Shown here in pieces: positions 43,285-51,964 of a DNA stretch of 64,000 nucleotides. Both the position numbers and the translations under genes were made by a program. The number at the start of each line of letters is the position of its first letter. Positions within the stretch are counted from its first letter, which is position 1. The DNA comes from Lederbergia citrisecunda (GTDB lineage Bacteria > Bacillota > Bacilli > Bacillales > Bacillaceae_C). The stretch covers positions 310,001-374,000 of the forward strand of contig NZ_JAGYPJ010000001.1 of the NCBI RefSeq assembly GCF_018343695.1, written 5' to 3'. A model generated the notes under the pieces. It did not search any database. It worked only from the letters and a program-made list of their open reading frames with translations, and was not told the origin of the DNA.

Positions 43285-43548
43285 GTGCTTCCATATAATG
43301 TAAATTATAATGCCCATAACTTAACAGATGAAAGGATTCGACCAGGCTTTGGTCTAGGTGGACCAGGTTCTGGATTCGGCTTTGCTCCTGGTCTAGGTTT
43401 AGGCGGACCTGGTTCGGGCTTTGGGGTTTATCCTGGTCTAGGCTTTGGTGGCCCAGGATTTGGATATGGCTATCCATACGCACACTACCCATACCACCAC
43501 CACCACCACTATCCATATCATCACTATCCCTACCCATATCCTTACTAG
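43285..43548 (+). CDS. Gly/Tyr/His-rich low-complexity protein, spore-coat-like
   Basis: An 87-residue protein starting at GTG 43285, with GAGGAGG nine bases upstream. After LPYNVNYNAHNL comes a Gly-Phe-Pro region with an imperfect repeat of about 18 residues (PGFGLGGPGSGFG, PGLGLGGPGSGFG, PGLGFGGPGFGYG), then a Tyr/His/Pro tail (PYHHHHHYPYHHYPY). This composition resembles Bacillus coat proteins such as YeeK, but no sequence family is certain. No signal peptide. A single gene with its own terminator. Confidence 0.7.
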   Translation: MLPYNVNYNAHNLTDERIRPGFGLGGPGSGFGFAPGLGLGGPGSGFGVYPGLGFGGPGFGYGYPYAHYPYHHHHHYPYHHYPYPYPY

Positions 43549-43615
43549 AACACATTAGCTTTTTGTGCAGTAAGAAATTCACATAATAATAGAAGTAAGA
43601 TGATACTGTATTGTT

Positions 43616-43658
43616 AAAAATTGGCGTACCTACATTAAGTAGAGACGCCAATTTCTTA
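43616..43658 (+). terminator. Terminator after the Gly/His-rich gene
   Basis: AAATTGGCGT (43618-43627) pairs with ACGCCAATTT (43645-43654), with an inner TAC/GTA stem. The interval 43659-43960 is AT-rich; no gene or confident promoter was recognised. Confidence 0.8.
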
Positions 43659-43960
43659 TTTGGCTAATAGAGCGGCTTTGTTAATCAAAAAATGTTTACA
43701 ATACTAAAAAAATTTATAAAGTGAAATTAAATTTAGAAAATCCTTGTGATATGAAAAAAGAGGTCACTATTGTTATGAACGAACTAATATCCTTATTAAA
43801 AATAAGATAGTGGATTAAAGACTAGTGATGTAAAAAGAACATTAATTCATTCTTATATAACAATTTTCTGTTCCAACCCTCCTACATAAATTCAGAAACC
43901 GTAACACAAACCCACATACAAGAATATTTTGAAAAGAGAATATAGAGGAGGTAAATGAAA

Positions 43961-44257
43961 ATGGAACATGTTACGCATGATCAAAGAGATATGAAGCATC
44001 ATCATGAAAAGTCAAAACAACATTTGTATCAATTTGTGCAAGTTGAAATGAATGATGGCTCAGTTTATCAAGGTATATTACACAGCTATGATATGGACAA
44101 ATTGTTTCTTATTATGCCTAAAATGCATCACCATATGTCAATGGAATTAGATGAAAGCAGCAGCCGCCAATTTCCTTTCTTTGGACCATTTGGATTATTT
44201 GGATTTCCATTCTTTGGAATTAGAAGATTTGGACCATTTTTCCCATTCTTTATCTAA
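43961..44257 (+). CDS. Small LSm-like protein with aromatic tail, probably spore-associated
   Basis: A 98-residue protein. Residues about 25-55 (LYQFVQVEMNDGSVYQGILH, then MDKLFLIMP) look like a small SH3/LSm-type barrel. The tail is a run of Phe, Gly and Pro (FPFFGPFGLFGFPFFGIRRF). Proteins with this design are widespread in Bacillus and often misannotated; a spore-coat location is likely by composition only. ATG 43961 is nine bases from GAGGAGG, better than the ATG at 43955. A degraded copy of its 3' end lies at about 46988. Confidence 0.7.
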   Translation: MEHVTHDQRDMKHHHEKSKQHLYQFVQVEMNDGSVYQGILHSYDMDKLFLIMPKMHHHMSMELDESSSRQFPFFGPFGLFGFPFFGIRRFGPFFPFFI

Positions 44258-44265
44258 AATATAGA

Positions 44266-44302
44266 AAAACGGCTTGCAGTATGATTTGCTGCAAGCCGTT
44301 TT
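44266..44302. terminator. Bidirectional terminator
   Basis: AAAACGGCTTGCAG (44266-44279) pairs with CTGCAAGCCGTTTT (44289-44302) between converging genes. Confidence 0.92.
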
Positions 44303-44305
44303 GAT

Positions 44306-45028
44306 TTACTCCTTCGTACATGAATATATTCGATAGTCTATTGTGCCGTCATACTCATACATATTAATAAAATGCTGCATCATGACCATGAAAAGCTTTG
44401 GTTCAATGGAATCTGAGTAGCGAAATTCAGTTATAGTATTATTTTCTTGAAGAGAATACTGTGGTTTGTGAACATAAATATTTTTAAAGCCAGTCTTTTC
44501 TAATAATGATAGCCACTCCTCCTCAGCTAGGAAAGAATCAAAGCCATAAAATTTTTTAATTTCCTCTTTATCTGGAGCATCGAGCTCATGATTTATCGTA
44601 AGTTCATTTGCAATGAACCGTCCGCCTTTTTTTAATAACCGAAATATTTCATCCATTGCACTAGTTGCATTTACAAAAGCAAGGACTGACTCAGAAATGA
44701 TTAAATCAAATTTTTCATTCTCAATCGGACATTTTTCAATTGAGCCTTGGATAATCTCTACACCTAACTGGTCTTGCTCCATTCTATATTGGGCTTTTTC
44801 CACCATAATTGGATTTATATCTAATCCAGTTACGTTTGCTTTGTAATGTGTAGCTAGAAAAGCTGCGGTTTGGCCGGTACCACATCCTACATCTAAAATA
44901 TGAGAAGTATTATTAATTTCTTCTGTCGCTAATATTTCTCTTGTTAGGTTCATACCTCCAGGGTGTGCACCACTAACACCAAATTTGGACAAGAAATCTA
45001 AATATATGGACTGCTCGATCAGAACCAC
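44306..45028 (-). CDS. Class I SAM-dependent methyltransferase
   Basis: A 240-residue protein. The SAM site is ILDVGCGTGQTAAFLA (about 44-59), followed by GLDINPIMVEKAQ and the acidic FDLIISESVLAFV; the LLKKGGRFIANEL segment is the usual strand after the core. It is of the ubiE/Methyltransf_11 type and the substrate is not visible; the C-terminal part is specific but unrecognised. It converges on the LSm-like gene. Confidence 0.85.
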   Translation of the reverse strand: MVLIEQSIYLDFLSKFGVSGAHPGGMNLTREILATEEINNTSHILDVGCGTGQTAAFLATHYKANVTGLDINPIMVEKAQYRMEQDQLGVEIIQGSIEKCPIENEKFDLIISESVLAFVNATSAMDEIFRLLKKGGRFIANELTINHELDAPDKEEIKKFYGFDSFLAEEEWLSLLEKTGFKNIYVHKPQYSLQENNTITEFRYSDSIEPKLFMVMMQHFINMYEYDGTIDYRIYSCTKE

Positions 45029-45408
45029 CTACTTTATATATCTTTTTTGCATGATATGTAAACAAAACAAGATGGGTTACTGACACAATTGAGGAAGTCC
45101 CTGGATTTAGCATATGCGGCTATATATAAAAAACTTTGCAAACAATTAGGAAATAAAGCCAATGTAAATCTTTTACAATTTGGTATACTTTTCCTAAGGT
45201 GATGTTGAAGATTTTAATAGCTTTTTAAATTAGGTATCCACGATTTTAACGAAACTGATTGATTACTCTAATTGACAATTTATACAAAATAAGTTGATTT
45301 CCACTCCAATCAACTTAGTATTAAAACAATGATTGAGTTTGAAAAATCTATAGGAACTTGGGGAGATTTCAATACTGGAAAAATAAGTTTCGTCTTTAGG
45401 AGGATTCC
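45029..45408. other. Gap upstream of the FAD oxidoreductase gene, with an inverted repeat
   Basis: No gene is supported. AAGTTGATT (45291-45299) and AATCAACTT (45308-45316) form a 9-bp hairpin directly after TTGACAATTTATAC, so it could be an operator or attenuator for the gene at 45409. The segment around 45080-45170 has a short open frame with no recognisable product. Confidence 0.5.
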
Positions 45409-46956
45409 ATGTTAGTAGACTTAGTAATTGTTGGTGGGGGATTGGGAGGCTGTGCAGCGGCTCTTTCGGCTTGCGCGAATGGACTTAGGGTTTTTATGAC
45501 GGAAGAAACAGATTGGATTGGGGGCCAAGTCACTTCTCAAGGTGTCCCTCCAGATGAGCGTCCATGGATTGAACAATTTGGATGTACAAAAAGATATCGG
45601 ACTTACCGTGATAATGTAAGAGATACATATATTAAAACGTTTAATGTTAAAGAGGCTAGTTCTTCTTTTAACCCTGGCAATGGACTAGTAAGCAAAATTT
45701 GTCATGATCCACGAGTTTCATTGCATGTTTTAAACGAAATGCTGATGCCATACCTTTTGACAAATCAATTACTACTAAGCTTAAATACAAAAATATTATC
45801 AGTGAAAAAAATAGATAAAACCATTCGTGAAATGACATTTGAAAATACGATTACTGCTGAAAAGGTGCAAGTGATAGCTCCATATTTTATTGATGCAACA
45901 GAAGCAGGGGACGTTCTTCCATTGGCAGATATTGAATATGTGGTGGGAGCAGAGTCTAAAGCTGAAACAGGAGAACCTCATGCATTAGAATCGAGTAATC
46001 CAGAAGATATTCAAGCTTTCACATACGTGTTGCCGATGGAATATCGCGAAGGGGAAAATCATGTCATTCCAGAACCTGAAATGTACGAGTTTTGGAGAGA
46101 ATATCATCCGGATATTTGGCCGGATAGATATTTAAGTTTTTTTGCCCCACATCCGATTACGAAAGAAAAAAGAGAGTACACATTATTTCGTGAAGAAACA
46201 GGGTTCCCACTTTGGGAATATCGTCGAATTTTTGATAAAAACCAGTTTGATTCGAAATACAAAGCTGGAGATATTACATTGATGAACTGGCCACAAAATG
46301 ATTTCTTTTTAGGAAATATTTATGATGTTTCTGAAGAAGACAAGAAGAAGCATGTATATCAGGCAAAACAACTCAGTCTTTCGCTTCTTTATTGGCTACA
46401 AACTGAAGCCCCCCGTCCGGATGGAGCAAAAGGCTACACAGGATTAAAACTAAGAAAAGATATTTTTGCCACAAAGGATGGCTTGGCTAAATCAGCATAT
46501 ATTCGTGAATCTAGGCGAATTAAAGCAGAATATACGATTGTAGAACAGGATGTATCGCCAGACTTTAATAAAGGGAGAACCGGAAAGAAATATCACGATC
46601 GAGTAGGAATCGGTTCCTACAGTATTGATTTACATCCAAGTATGGCAGGAAGAAATTATCTTGATATTAAAGCATTGCCGTATCATATTCCGTTAGGTGC
46701 ATTACTACCGAAAGACGTCGACAACGTATTAGCCGGGTGCAAAAATATCGGAACGACACATATTACGAACGGCTGCTATCGATTGCATCCAGCGGAGTGG
46801 AATATAGGTGAAGCTTGCGGAGCATTAGTAGCATTTTGTATAAAACACAATACCTATCCAAAAACGGTAAGAGAAGATAAGAAACTATTGTCTGCATTTC
46901 AAGTGGAATTGAGAAATGATGGCTTTGAATTGGAATGGCCGGAGGATTTCTATTAG
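45409..46956 (+). CDS. FAD-dependent oxidoreductase (FAD_oxidored family)
   Basis: A 515-residue flavoprotein. The dinucleotide-binding motif is VIVGGGLGGCAAALSA (6-21), followed by GGQVTSQGVPPDE, typical of the family with a second conserved Cys region. FIDATEAGDVLPLA and the C-terminal NVLAGCKNIGTTHITNGCYR and LHPAEWNIGEACG are conserved. The family oxidises unknown, often sugar- or cofactor-like substrates. AGGAGG lies just before the ATG. It is a single gene, possibly on a small inserted segment together with the convergent methyltransferase. Confidence 0.85.
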   Translation: MLVDLVIVGGGLGGCAAALSACANGLRVFMTEETDWIGGQVTSQGVPPDERPWIEQFGCTKRYRTYRDNVRDTYIKTFNVKEASSSFNPGNGLVSKICHDPRVSLHVLNEMLMPYLLTNQLLLSLNTKILSVKKIDKTIREMTFENTITAEKVQVIAPYFIDATEAGDVLPLADIEYVVGAESKAETGEPHALESSNPEDIQAFTYVLPMEYREGENHVIPEPEMYEFWREYHPDIWPDRYLSFFAPHPITKEKREYTLFREETGFPLWEYRRIFDKNQFDSKYKAGDITLMNWPQNDFFLGNIYDVSEEDKKKHVYQAKQLSLSLLYWLQTEAPRPDGAKGYTGLKLRKDIFATKDGLAKSAYIRESRRIKAEYTIVEQDVSPDFNKGRTGKKYHDRVGIGSYSIDLHPSMAGRNYLDIKALPYHIPLGALLPKDVDNVLAGCKNIGTTHITNGCYRLHPAEWNIGEACGALVAFCIKHNTYPKTVREDKKLLSAFQVELRNDGFELEWPEDFY

Positions 46957-46987
46957 AGAAGAAAATAATATTTTGCCTAAAACTTAA

Positions 46988-47130
46988 TACCAAATGTCAA
47001 TGGACTTAGATGAAAGCAACAGAAGCTTATTTACTTGAAATCAAAGGTTCGTACCATTTTCCCCAACTTTTTCCAAACTTTTAAATGAAAAACAGGCTTG
47101 CAAATAACGATTTGCAAGCCATTTCTGTTT
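46988..47130 (+). pseudogene. Degenerate copy of the LSm-like gene's 3' end
   Basis: ATGTCAATGGACTTAGATGA and the following AAGCA align with 44141 onward of the gene at 43961 with only one mismatch (ATGTCAATGGAATTAGATGA). The Phe-rich tail is partly deleted and frameshifted, and GGCTTGCAAAT/ATTTGCAAGCC corresponds to the parental terminator GGCTTGCAG/CTGCAAGCC. It may serve as the terminator of the oxidoreductase gene. Confidence 0.75.
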
Positions 47131-47299
47131 ACCTTAAGTACATGTAAAAATGTACCACATCCTTCTAATAAGAGATAATCTCGTTTAGTAATTAAGCTAT
47201 TATCTTACCTCATCTTCACTTACATCCATTACTATATTGAAATAATATCTATTTTACGACGGTTTTATTAACATTCTGTGAATGAACTTCATGAACAGT

Positions 47300-47317
47300 T
47301 TGTGACTTTTATCACAT
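47300..47317 (+). promoter_or_regulatory. FNR/Rex-like palindrome upstream of qoxA
   Basis: TGTGA-CTTTTA-TCACA is a perfect inverted repeat about 95 bp before qoxA. It fits the FNR/CRP-type consensus (TGTGA-N6-TCACA), and TTGTGAC-TTTT-ATCACAT matches 11 of 14 defined positions of the Rex site. Which factor binds is not decided. The rest of 47131-47411 shows no gene. Confidence 0.6.
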
Positions 47318-47411
47318 TTAAGTGTTTTTATTATTTGATGATAATAAAATATGAAATATATTATGGTATTTTTACATTTTAGATTTCATCTTCAAGAAAG
47401 AGGGGAACTGA

Positions 47412-48341
47412 ATGAAAATGAAATGGGCTTTTTTTAGTTTGATTATCATATGCCTGTTTACATTAACTGGTTGTGAACCATTAATGGTATTAGATCCGAA
47501 AGGACCTCAAGCAGAAACACAAGCTAATGTGATTTGGCTTTCGATAGCGACGATGGCATTTATTGTGATTGTAGTCTTTGCCCTTTTAATATATGTCGTT
47601 ACCAAATATCGAGCATCTAAACAAAGTGAAGATTACGAGCCACCACACATTGAAGGGAATCCGATCGTTGAGTCGATTATTGTTGGTATTCCTGTGATAA
47701 TTATTATATTTCTTTCGATTGTCACCGTTAAATCGACCTATGATGTGGAAGCAACACCAAAAGGATATGAAGACCAAAAGCCATTGACGATTTATGCATC
47801 TTCTTCTGATTGGAAATGGCACTTTAGTTATCCAGAAGAAAATATCGAAACGGTTAATTATTTATATATCCCAACTGATCGTGCGTTAGAATTCAAACTT
47901 TACTCTTATGGACCGATTACGAGTTTTTGGATTCCTCAGCTTGGCGGTCAAAAATACGCTATGTCAGATATGGTAACGACATTGCACTTAGCAGCAAGCG
48001 TACCTGGTGAATACATGGGAAGAAATGCGAACTTTAGTGGGAAGGGATTCGCAGAAAATACGTTTCAAGTGAAAGCCATGCCGCAAAAAGAATTTGATAA
48101 ATGGGTTGAAGAGGTAAAAACCTCTGCCGAACCACTAACTGAAGAAAAATTTAATGAGCTATTAGAACCAGGTCATCTTGGACAGTTAACGTTTAGTGGT
48201 ACACATTTAACCTTTTTACCCGCTCCAGAAGGTGAATATGGCGGTCATCATCATGGATCAACCGATTCGCATGAACACGATCATGATGAACATGCACAGC
48301 AAGATTCCCATGAAAAAACAAATGAACATCATCATCATTAA
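47412..48341 (+). CDS. qoxA: Cytochrome aa3 quinol oxidase subunit II (QoxA)
   Basis: A 309-residue lipoprotein: signal ending LTGC (Cys about 21), two membrane helices (about 40-63 and 83-105) and a cupredoxin domain (YASSSDWKWHFSYPEENI, FSGKGFAENTF). The CuA ligands of cytochrome c oxidases are absent, as expected for a quinol oxidase. The C-terminal tail is unusually His-rich (GGHHHGSTDSHEHDHDEHA), which might bind metal. First gene of qoxABCD; RBS GAGGGG. Confidence 0.94.
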   Translation: MKMKWAFFSLIIICLFTLTGCEPLMVLDPKGPQAETQANVIWLSIATMAFIVIVVFALLIYVVTKYRASKQSEDYEPPHIEGNPIVESIIVGIPVIIIIFLSIVTVKSTYDVEATPKGYEDQKPLTIYASSSDWKWHFSYPEENIETVNYLYIPTDRALEFKLYSYGPITSFWIPQLGGQKYAMSDMVTTLHLAASVPGEYMGRNANFSGKGFAENTFQVKAMPQKEFDKWVEEVKTSAEPLTEEKFNELLEPGHLGQLTFSGTHLTFLPAPEGEYGGHHHGSTDSHEHDHDEHAQQDSHEKTNEHHHH

Positions 48342-48392
48342 TAGATGTAGAGTTAGTTAACAAATCGTTTTGCATGAAAGGAGTCAAAAAGT

Positions 48393-50339
48393 ATGAATTT
48401 CTTTGATCGATTTGCTATTCCGCATCCAAGCCCGGCGATTTATGCTTCGATGGTTGCCATCGGTCTTACCGTTATTGCCATCATCTTCGGCTTAACATAT
48501 TTTAAAAAATGGGGATACTTATGGCGCGAATGGTTAACAACTGTTGACCATAAAAGAATTGGTATTATGTATTTAATTTCCGCCCTACTAATGTTATTTC
48601 GTGGTGGCGTTGATGCGCTTATGATGCGGGCACAGACGGCTGTTCCTGAAAATACGCTTTTAGATGCCCAACATTATAATGAGGTGTTTACTACCCACGG
48701 GGTGGTTATGATTATTTTTATGGCTATGCCATTTATCTATGCTTTAATGAATTTCGTTGTTCCCTTACAAATTGGTGCACGTGATGTGGCGTTCCCACGC
48801 TTGAATGCATTAAGTTTTTGGCTATTTTTCATGGGAGCCATGTTGTTCAATATTTCTTTCGTCATTGGTGGTTCACCTGATGCTGGCTGGACTTCTTATT
48901 TCCCACTTGCTGGTAATGACTTCAGTCAATCGGTTGGGACAAATTATTATATGCTTTCGATCCAGATTGCTGGTATTGGAACATTAATATCGGGAATTAA
49001 TTTTATTACAACGATTTTAAAAATGAGAGCGCCAGGTATGACATTAATGAAAATGCCAATGTTTACATGGACTGCTTTCATTACGAATGCCATTGTTGTT
49101 TTTGCCTTTCCAGTTTTAACGATTGCCCTTTTATTAGGGACAATGGATCGACTTTTTGGCGCAAATTTCTTCACCACAACAAATGGTGGTATGGACATGC
49201 TTTGGGCGAACCTTTTCTGGGTTTGGGGACATCCTGAGGTGTACATTTTGATTCTTCCGGCATTTGGTATATATAGTGAGATTATTTCTACTTTTTCACG
49301 ACGTAATCTCTATGGATATAAATCAATGGTCGCTTCCATTGTTATTATCTCGTTTTTCTCATTCCTAGTTTGGACACACCATTTCTTTACTATGGGGCAA
49401 GGACCACTAACGAATAGTATTTTCTCGATTACTACAATGGCCATAGCGATTCCGACCGGAATTAAGATTTTTAATTGGCTGCTGACGATGTGGAAAGGGA
49501 AAATTAAATTTACGGTTCCAATGCTGTATGCGGTTGGTTTTATTCCGATTTTTACAATTGGTGGGGTAACTGGGGTTATGCTCGGGATGGCAAGTGCCGA
49601 TTATCAATATCATAATACGATGTTTTTAGTTGCACACTTCCACTATACAATTATTCCTGGGGTCGTATTTGCGATGCTTGCCGGACTTACGTACTGGTGG
49701 CCAAAAATGTTCGGTTTCATGCTAAATGAAAGAATTGGAAAATGGGCATTCTGGTTTATTGCTGTAAGCTTTAATGTCACCTTCTTCCCAATGTTCTTCA
49801 CTGGTTTAGACGGTCAGGCGCGTAGGATGTACACATACTCTGAAGCAACTGGGTTTGGTCCATTGAACTTGATTTCATTTGTCGGTGCGGTAGGACTTGC
49901 CATTGGTTTTGCTTTAATTGTCTATAATGTTTATTACAGTACTCGTTATGCTTCAAGAAATATTAGTTCAGATCCATGGGATGCACGCACGCTTGAATGG
50001 GCAACGCATAGTCCAGTTCCCTCATATAACTTTGCCGTCACACCGCAAGTTGGTTCAATTGAAGCATTCTGGGATGCTAAGAAAAAGAATATTCCTTTAT
50101 TCCGAGGGAAAATAGATAAGATTCATATGCCGAATAATAGTGGTGTTCCTTTTATTATGAGTAGTATTTTCTTTGTATGGGGATTTTCATTCGTATTTAG
50201 CATGTGGATTCCAGCGATTATTACAACCATCGGTATATTTGTTTGTATGGCGCATCGTTCATTTGAAAAGGATGACGGATATTATATTTCTGTTAAAGAT
50301 GTTGAAGATACCGAAAAAAAGCTGCGAGGTGTTAGTTAA
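48393..50339 (+). CDS. qoxB: Cytochrome aa3 quinol oxidase subunit I (QoxB)
   Basis: A 648-residue haem-copper oxidase catalytic subunit. Ligand segments are visible: [16 protein letters not shown] (low-spin haem His), [14 protein letters not shown] with the cross-linked His-Tyr pair, WTHHFFTMG (CuB His pair) and [11 protein letters not shown] (haem His pair). K- and D-channel residues are in the expected regions (for example [20 protein letters not shown]). It reduces O2 to water while pumping protons. The stop overlaps the qoxC start by one base. Confidence 0.96.
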   Translation: MNFFDRFAIPHPSPAIYASMVAIGLTVIAIIFGLTYFKKWGYLWREWLTTVDHKRIGIMYLISALLMLFRGGVDALMMRAQTAVPENTLLDAQHYNEVFTTHGVVMIIFMAMPFIYALMNFVVPLQIGARDVAFPRLNALSFWLFFMGAMLFNISFVIGGSPDAGWTSYFPLAGNDFSQSVGTNYYMLSIQIAGIGTLISGINFITTILKMRAPGMTLMKMPMFTWTAFITNAIVVFAFPVLTIALLLGTMDRLFGANFFTTTNGGMDMLWANLFWVWGHPEVYILILPAFGIYSEIISTFSRRNLYGYKSMVASIVIISFFSFLVWTHHFFTMGQGPLTNSIFSITTMAIAIPTGIKIFNWLLTMWKGKIKFTVPMLYAVGFIPIFTIGGVTGVMLGMASADYQYHNTMFLVAHFHYTIIPGVVFAMLAGLTYWWPKMFGFMLNERIGKWAFWFIAVSFNVTFFPMFFTGLDGQARRMYTYSEATGFGPLNLISFVGAVGLAIGFALIVYNVYYSTRYASRNISSDPWDARTLEWATHSPVPSYNFAVTPQVGSIEAFWDAKKKNIPLFRGKIDKIHMPNNSGVPFIMSSIFFVWGFSFVFSMWIPAIITTIGIFVCMAHRSFEKDDGYYISVKDVEDTEKKLRGVS

Positions 50340-50935
50340 TGAAAATAGATCACTCGCTTCCACTTGAATATAGTACTGACCAAAACAAATTAAATATTTT
50401 AGGGTTCTGGATTTTCCTTGGGGCCGAAATTATGCTGTTTGCCACGCTTTTCGCCACTTATTTTACATTAGTGGATCGCACAGGAAACGGACCTATGGGC
50501 GCAGATATTTTCGAAATTACTCCAGTGCTGATTGAAACGCTTGTCCTTTTAACAAGTAGCTTTACAATTGGACTTGGTGTTCATGCAATGAGATTAGGTA
50601 GAAAGAATGCGATGATCACATTCTTTGCGATTACACTCCTTCTTGGTCTTACCTTTTTAGGGGTAGAGATTTATGAGTTTACGCATTATGTGCATATTGG
50701 AGCAGGTCTTCAAACGAGTGCTTTTACCGCGATCCTATTAACAACATTAGGAACACATGGAGCACACGTGACGCTCGGATTATTTTGGGGATTATTTATC
50801 ATTTTACAAGTGAAAAAACGTGGACTTACTCCGGAAACAGCAAATAAATCATTCATCTTTTCACTTTACTGGCATTTCTTAGATGTTGTTTGGATCTTCA
50901 TTTTCAGCTTCGTCTATTTGAAAGGAATGATGTAA
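50339..50935 (+). CDS. qoxC: Cytochrome aa3 quinol oxidase subunit III (QoxC)
   Basis: A 198-residue membrane protein with five helices. Subunit III motifs are LGFWIFLGAEIMLFATLFAT, AFTAILLTTLGTHGAHVTLG and YWHFLDVVWIFIF. Translationally coupled to qoxB and one base before qoxD. It supports stability of the active site in the complex. Confidence 0.95.
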   Translation: MKIDHSLPLEYSTDQNKLNILGFWIFLGAEIMLFATLFATYFTLVDRTGNGPMGADIFEITPVLIETLVLLTSSFTIGLGVHAMRLGRKNAMITFFAITLLLGLTFLGVEIYEFTHYVHIGAGLQTSAFTAILLTTLGTHGAHVTLGLFWGLFIILQVKKRGLTPETANKSFIFSLYWHFLDVVWIFIFSFVYLKGMM

Positions 50936-50936
50936 T

Positions 50937-51218
50937 ATGAGCGAATTATTTCCGAGGAAGCAAGTAATGGGGTTTGTCTTTTCTTTAGTCCTTACCGCTG
51001 TCGCCTTAGCTGTGTATTTCTTTGATCTATCATTTGCAGTAGCAATGACCATTCTTTTAGTCACCGCATTTGTGCAGGCAGTCGTTCAACTTGTTGTATT
51101 TATGCATGCAGGTGAAACGGGAGATAAAGGATCGATTTATACGAATCTTTTTTATGGATTTGCGATCGCCCTCGTTACTATTTTCGGGACATTACTCATT
51201 TTGATATGGGATATGTAA
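50937..51218 (+). CDS. qoxD: Cytochrome aa3 quinol oxidase subunit IV (QoxD)
   Basis: A 93-residue, three-helix subunit of the bacterial COX4/CyoD family with VVFMHAGETGDKGS between the second and third helices. It is shorter than B. subtilis QoxD (about 124) at the N-terminus. Last gene of the operon, followed directly by a strong terminator. Confidence 0.92.
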   Translation: MSELFPRKQVMGFVFSLVLTAVALAVYFFDLSFAVAMTILLVTAFVQAVVQLVVFMHAGETGDKGSIYTNLFYGFAIALVTIFGTLLILIWDM

Positions 51219-51223
51219 ATTCT

Positions 51224-51254
51224 AAAGGAGCGCCTATGATGGCGCTCCTTTTTG
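51224..51254. terminator. Terminator of qoxABCD, shared with the next gene
   Basis: AAAGGAGCGCC (51224-51234) pairs with GGCGCTCCTTT (51241-51251), followed by TTTG. Bidirectional with the gene at 51256. Confidence 0.93.
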
Positions 51255-51255
51255 T

Positions 51256-51504
51256 TCAGAAAGTTTTTCCCTTAGCAGGAATCCTAACTCCTTTATTTGT
51301 TTTTTCATGCAATTCCTCTGTTGCTACGAAAAAAACCCCCATTAAAAAGATAAAAATTGCCCCCATCACTGTACCAATTCCAATACTTGTGATCGCGCTG
51401 TGATCGCTTACAAAAAATCCGTATAAGAAAATAATGATTCCAGTTGTAAGTAAAGTAAAACCAACATATTTAACAGCATTTAGTAATTTTTTACGATCAT
51501 TCAT
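51256..51504 (-). CDS. Small two-helix membrane protein, hypothetical
   Basis: An 82-residue protein with two membrane helices (about 12-32 and 40-62; VGFTLLTTGIIIFLYGFFV and IGTVMGAIFIFLMGVFFV), basic N-terminus and charged C-terminus (EELHEKTNKG). No family is named with confidence. GGGGGAAA precedes the ATG on the minus strand. It converges on qoxD, so there is no operon link. Confidence 0.7.
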   Translation of the reverse strand: MNDRKKLLNAVKYVGFTLLTTGIIIFLYGFFVSDHSAITSIGIGTVMGAIFIFLMGVFFVATEELHEKTNKGVRIPAKGKTF

Positions 51505-51964
51505 TTTATTTCCCCCTTGTTATTTATTATTCATTTTGTTCACAAAGTTGTCAATTGTTTTTTGGAAGAGGCAGGAAAGAGAAGATGTTAATCTTTGGTT
51601 CAAAGTTATTATTCCTATTACTATTATATGTAATTTCAGGGATGAGAAACGGAACGCTTCAATCATTCATTTGTTGTTTCTAGTTAGCCTATTTGTTTCT
51701 GATAGATTTGGTCGGACAAAAATCTCCATTATAAGATGTGACAATTATACTTCCGCTCATTATTTCTACTAACTTTATAAGTAGAAAAGTTACTTTTTTA
51801 TTTAATGGAAAAACTCTAATTCTTATTTATAATATTGGTATAATAGAACTCAGGTACACCTGACTTAAAGAAATCAACGAACGGATCTAGTTTATACGCT
51901 TTTGCAAGCAACTCCCAAAATACATACAGATAATCAAAACAGAAAATGGATAAAAGGTGAACTT
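51505..51964. other. Gap with a lone terminator-like hairpin
   Basis: No confident gene. TAACTTT (51770-51776) pairs with AAAGTTA (51786-51792) and is followed by CTTTTTT, a terminator on the + strand with no annotated gene before it. A hydrophobic 32-codon ORF (about 51583-51681) is possible but unsupported. TATAAT near 51836-51842 could be the -10 for the next gene. Confidence 0.4.

Noticed and set aside
43241-43651. Minus-strand frame opposite the Gly/His-rich gene
   Set aside because: A shadow of the low-complexity + strand gene; no ribosome binding site and it crosses the terminator hairpin.
45080-45175. Possible transposase fragment upstream of the FAD oxidoreductase
   Set aside because: A short open frame only; no motif of a transposase family and no terminal repeats.
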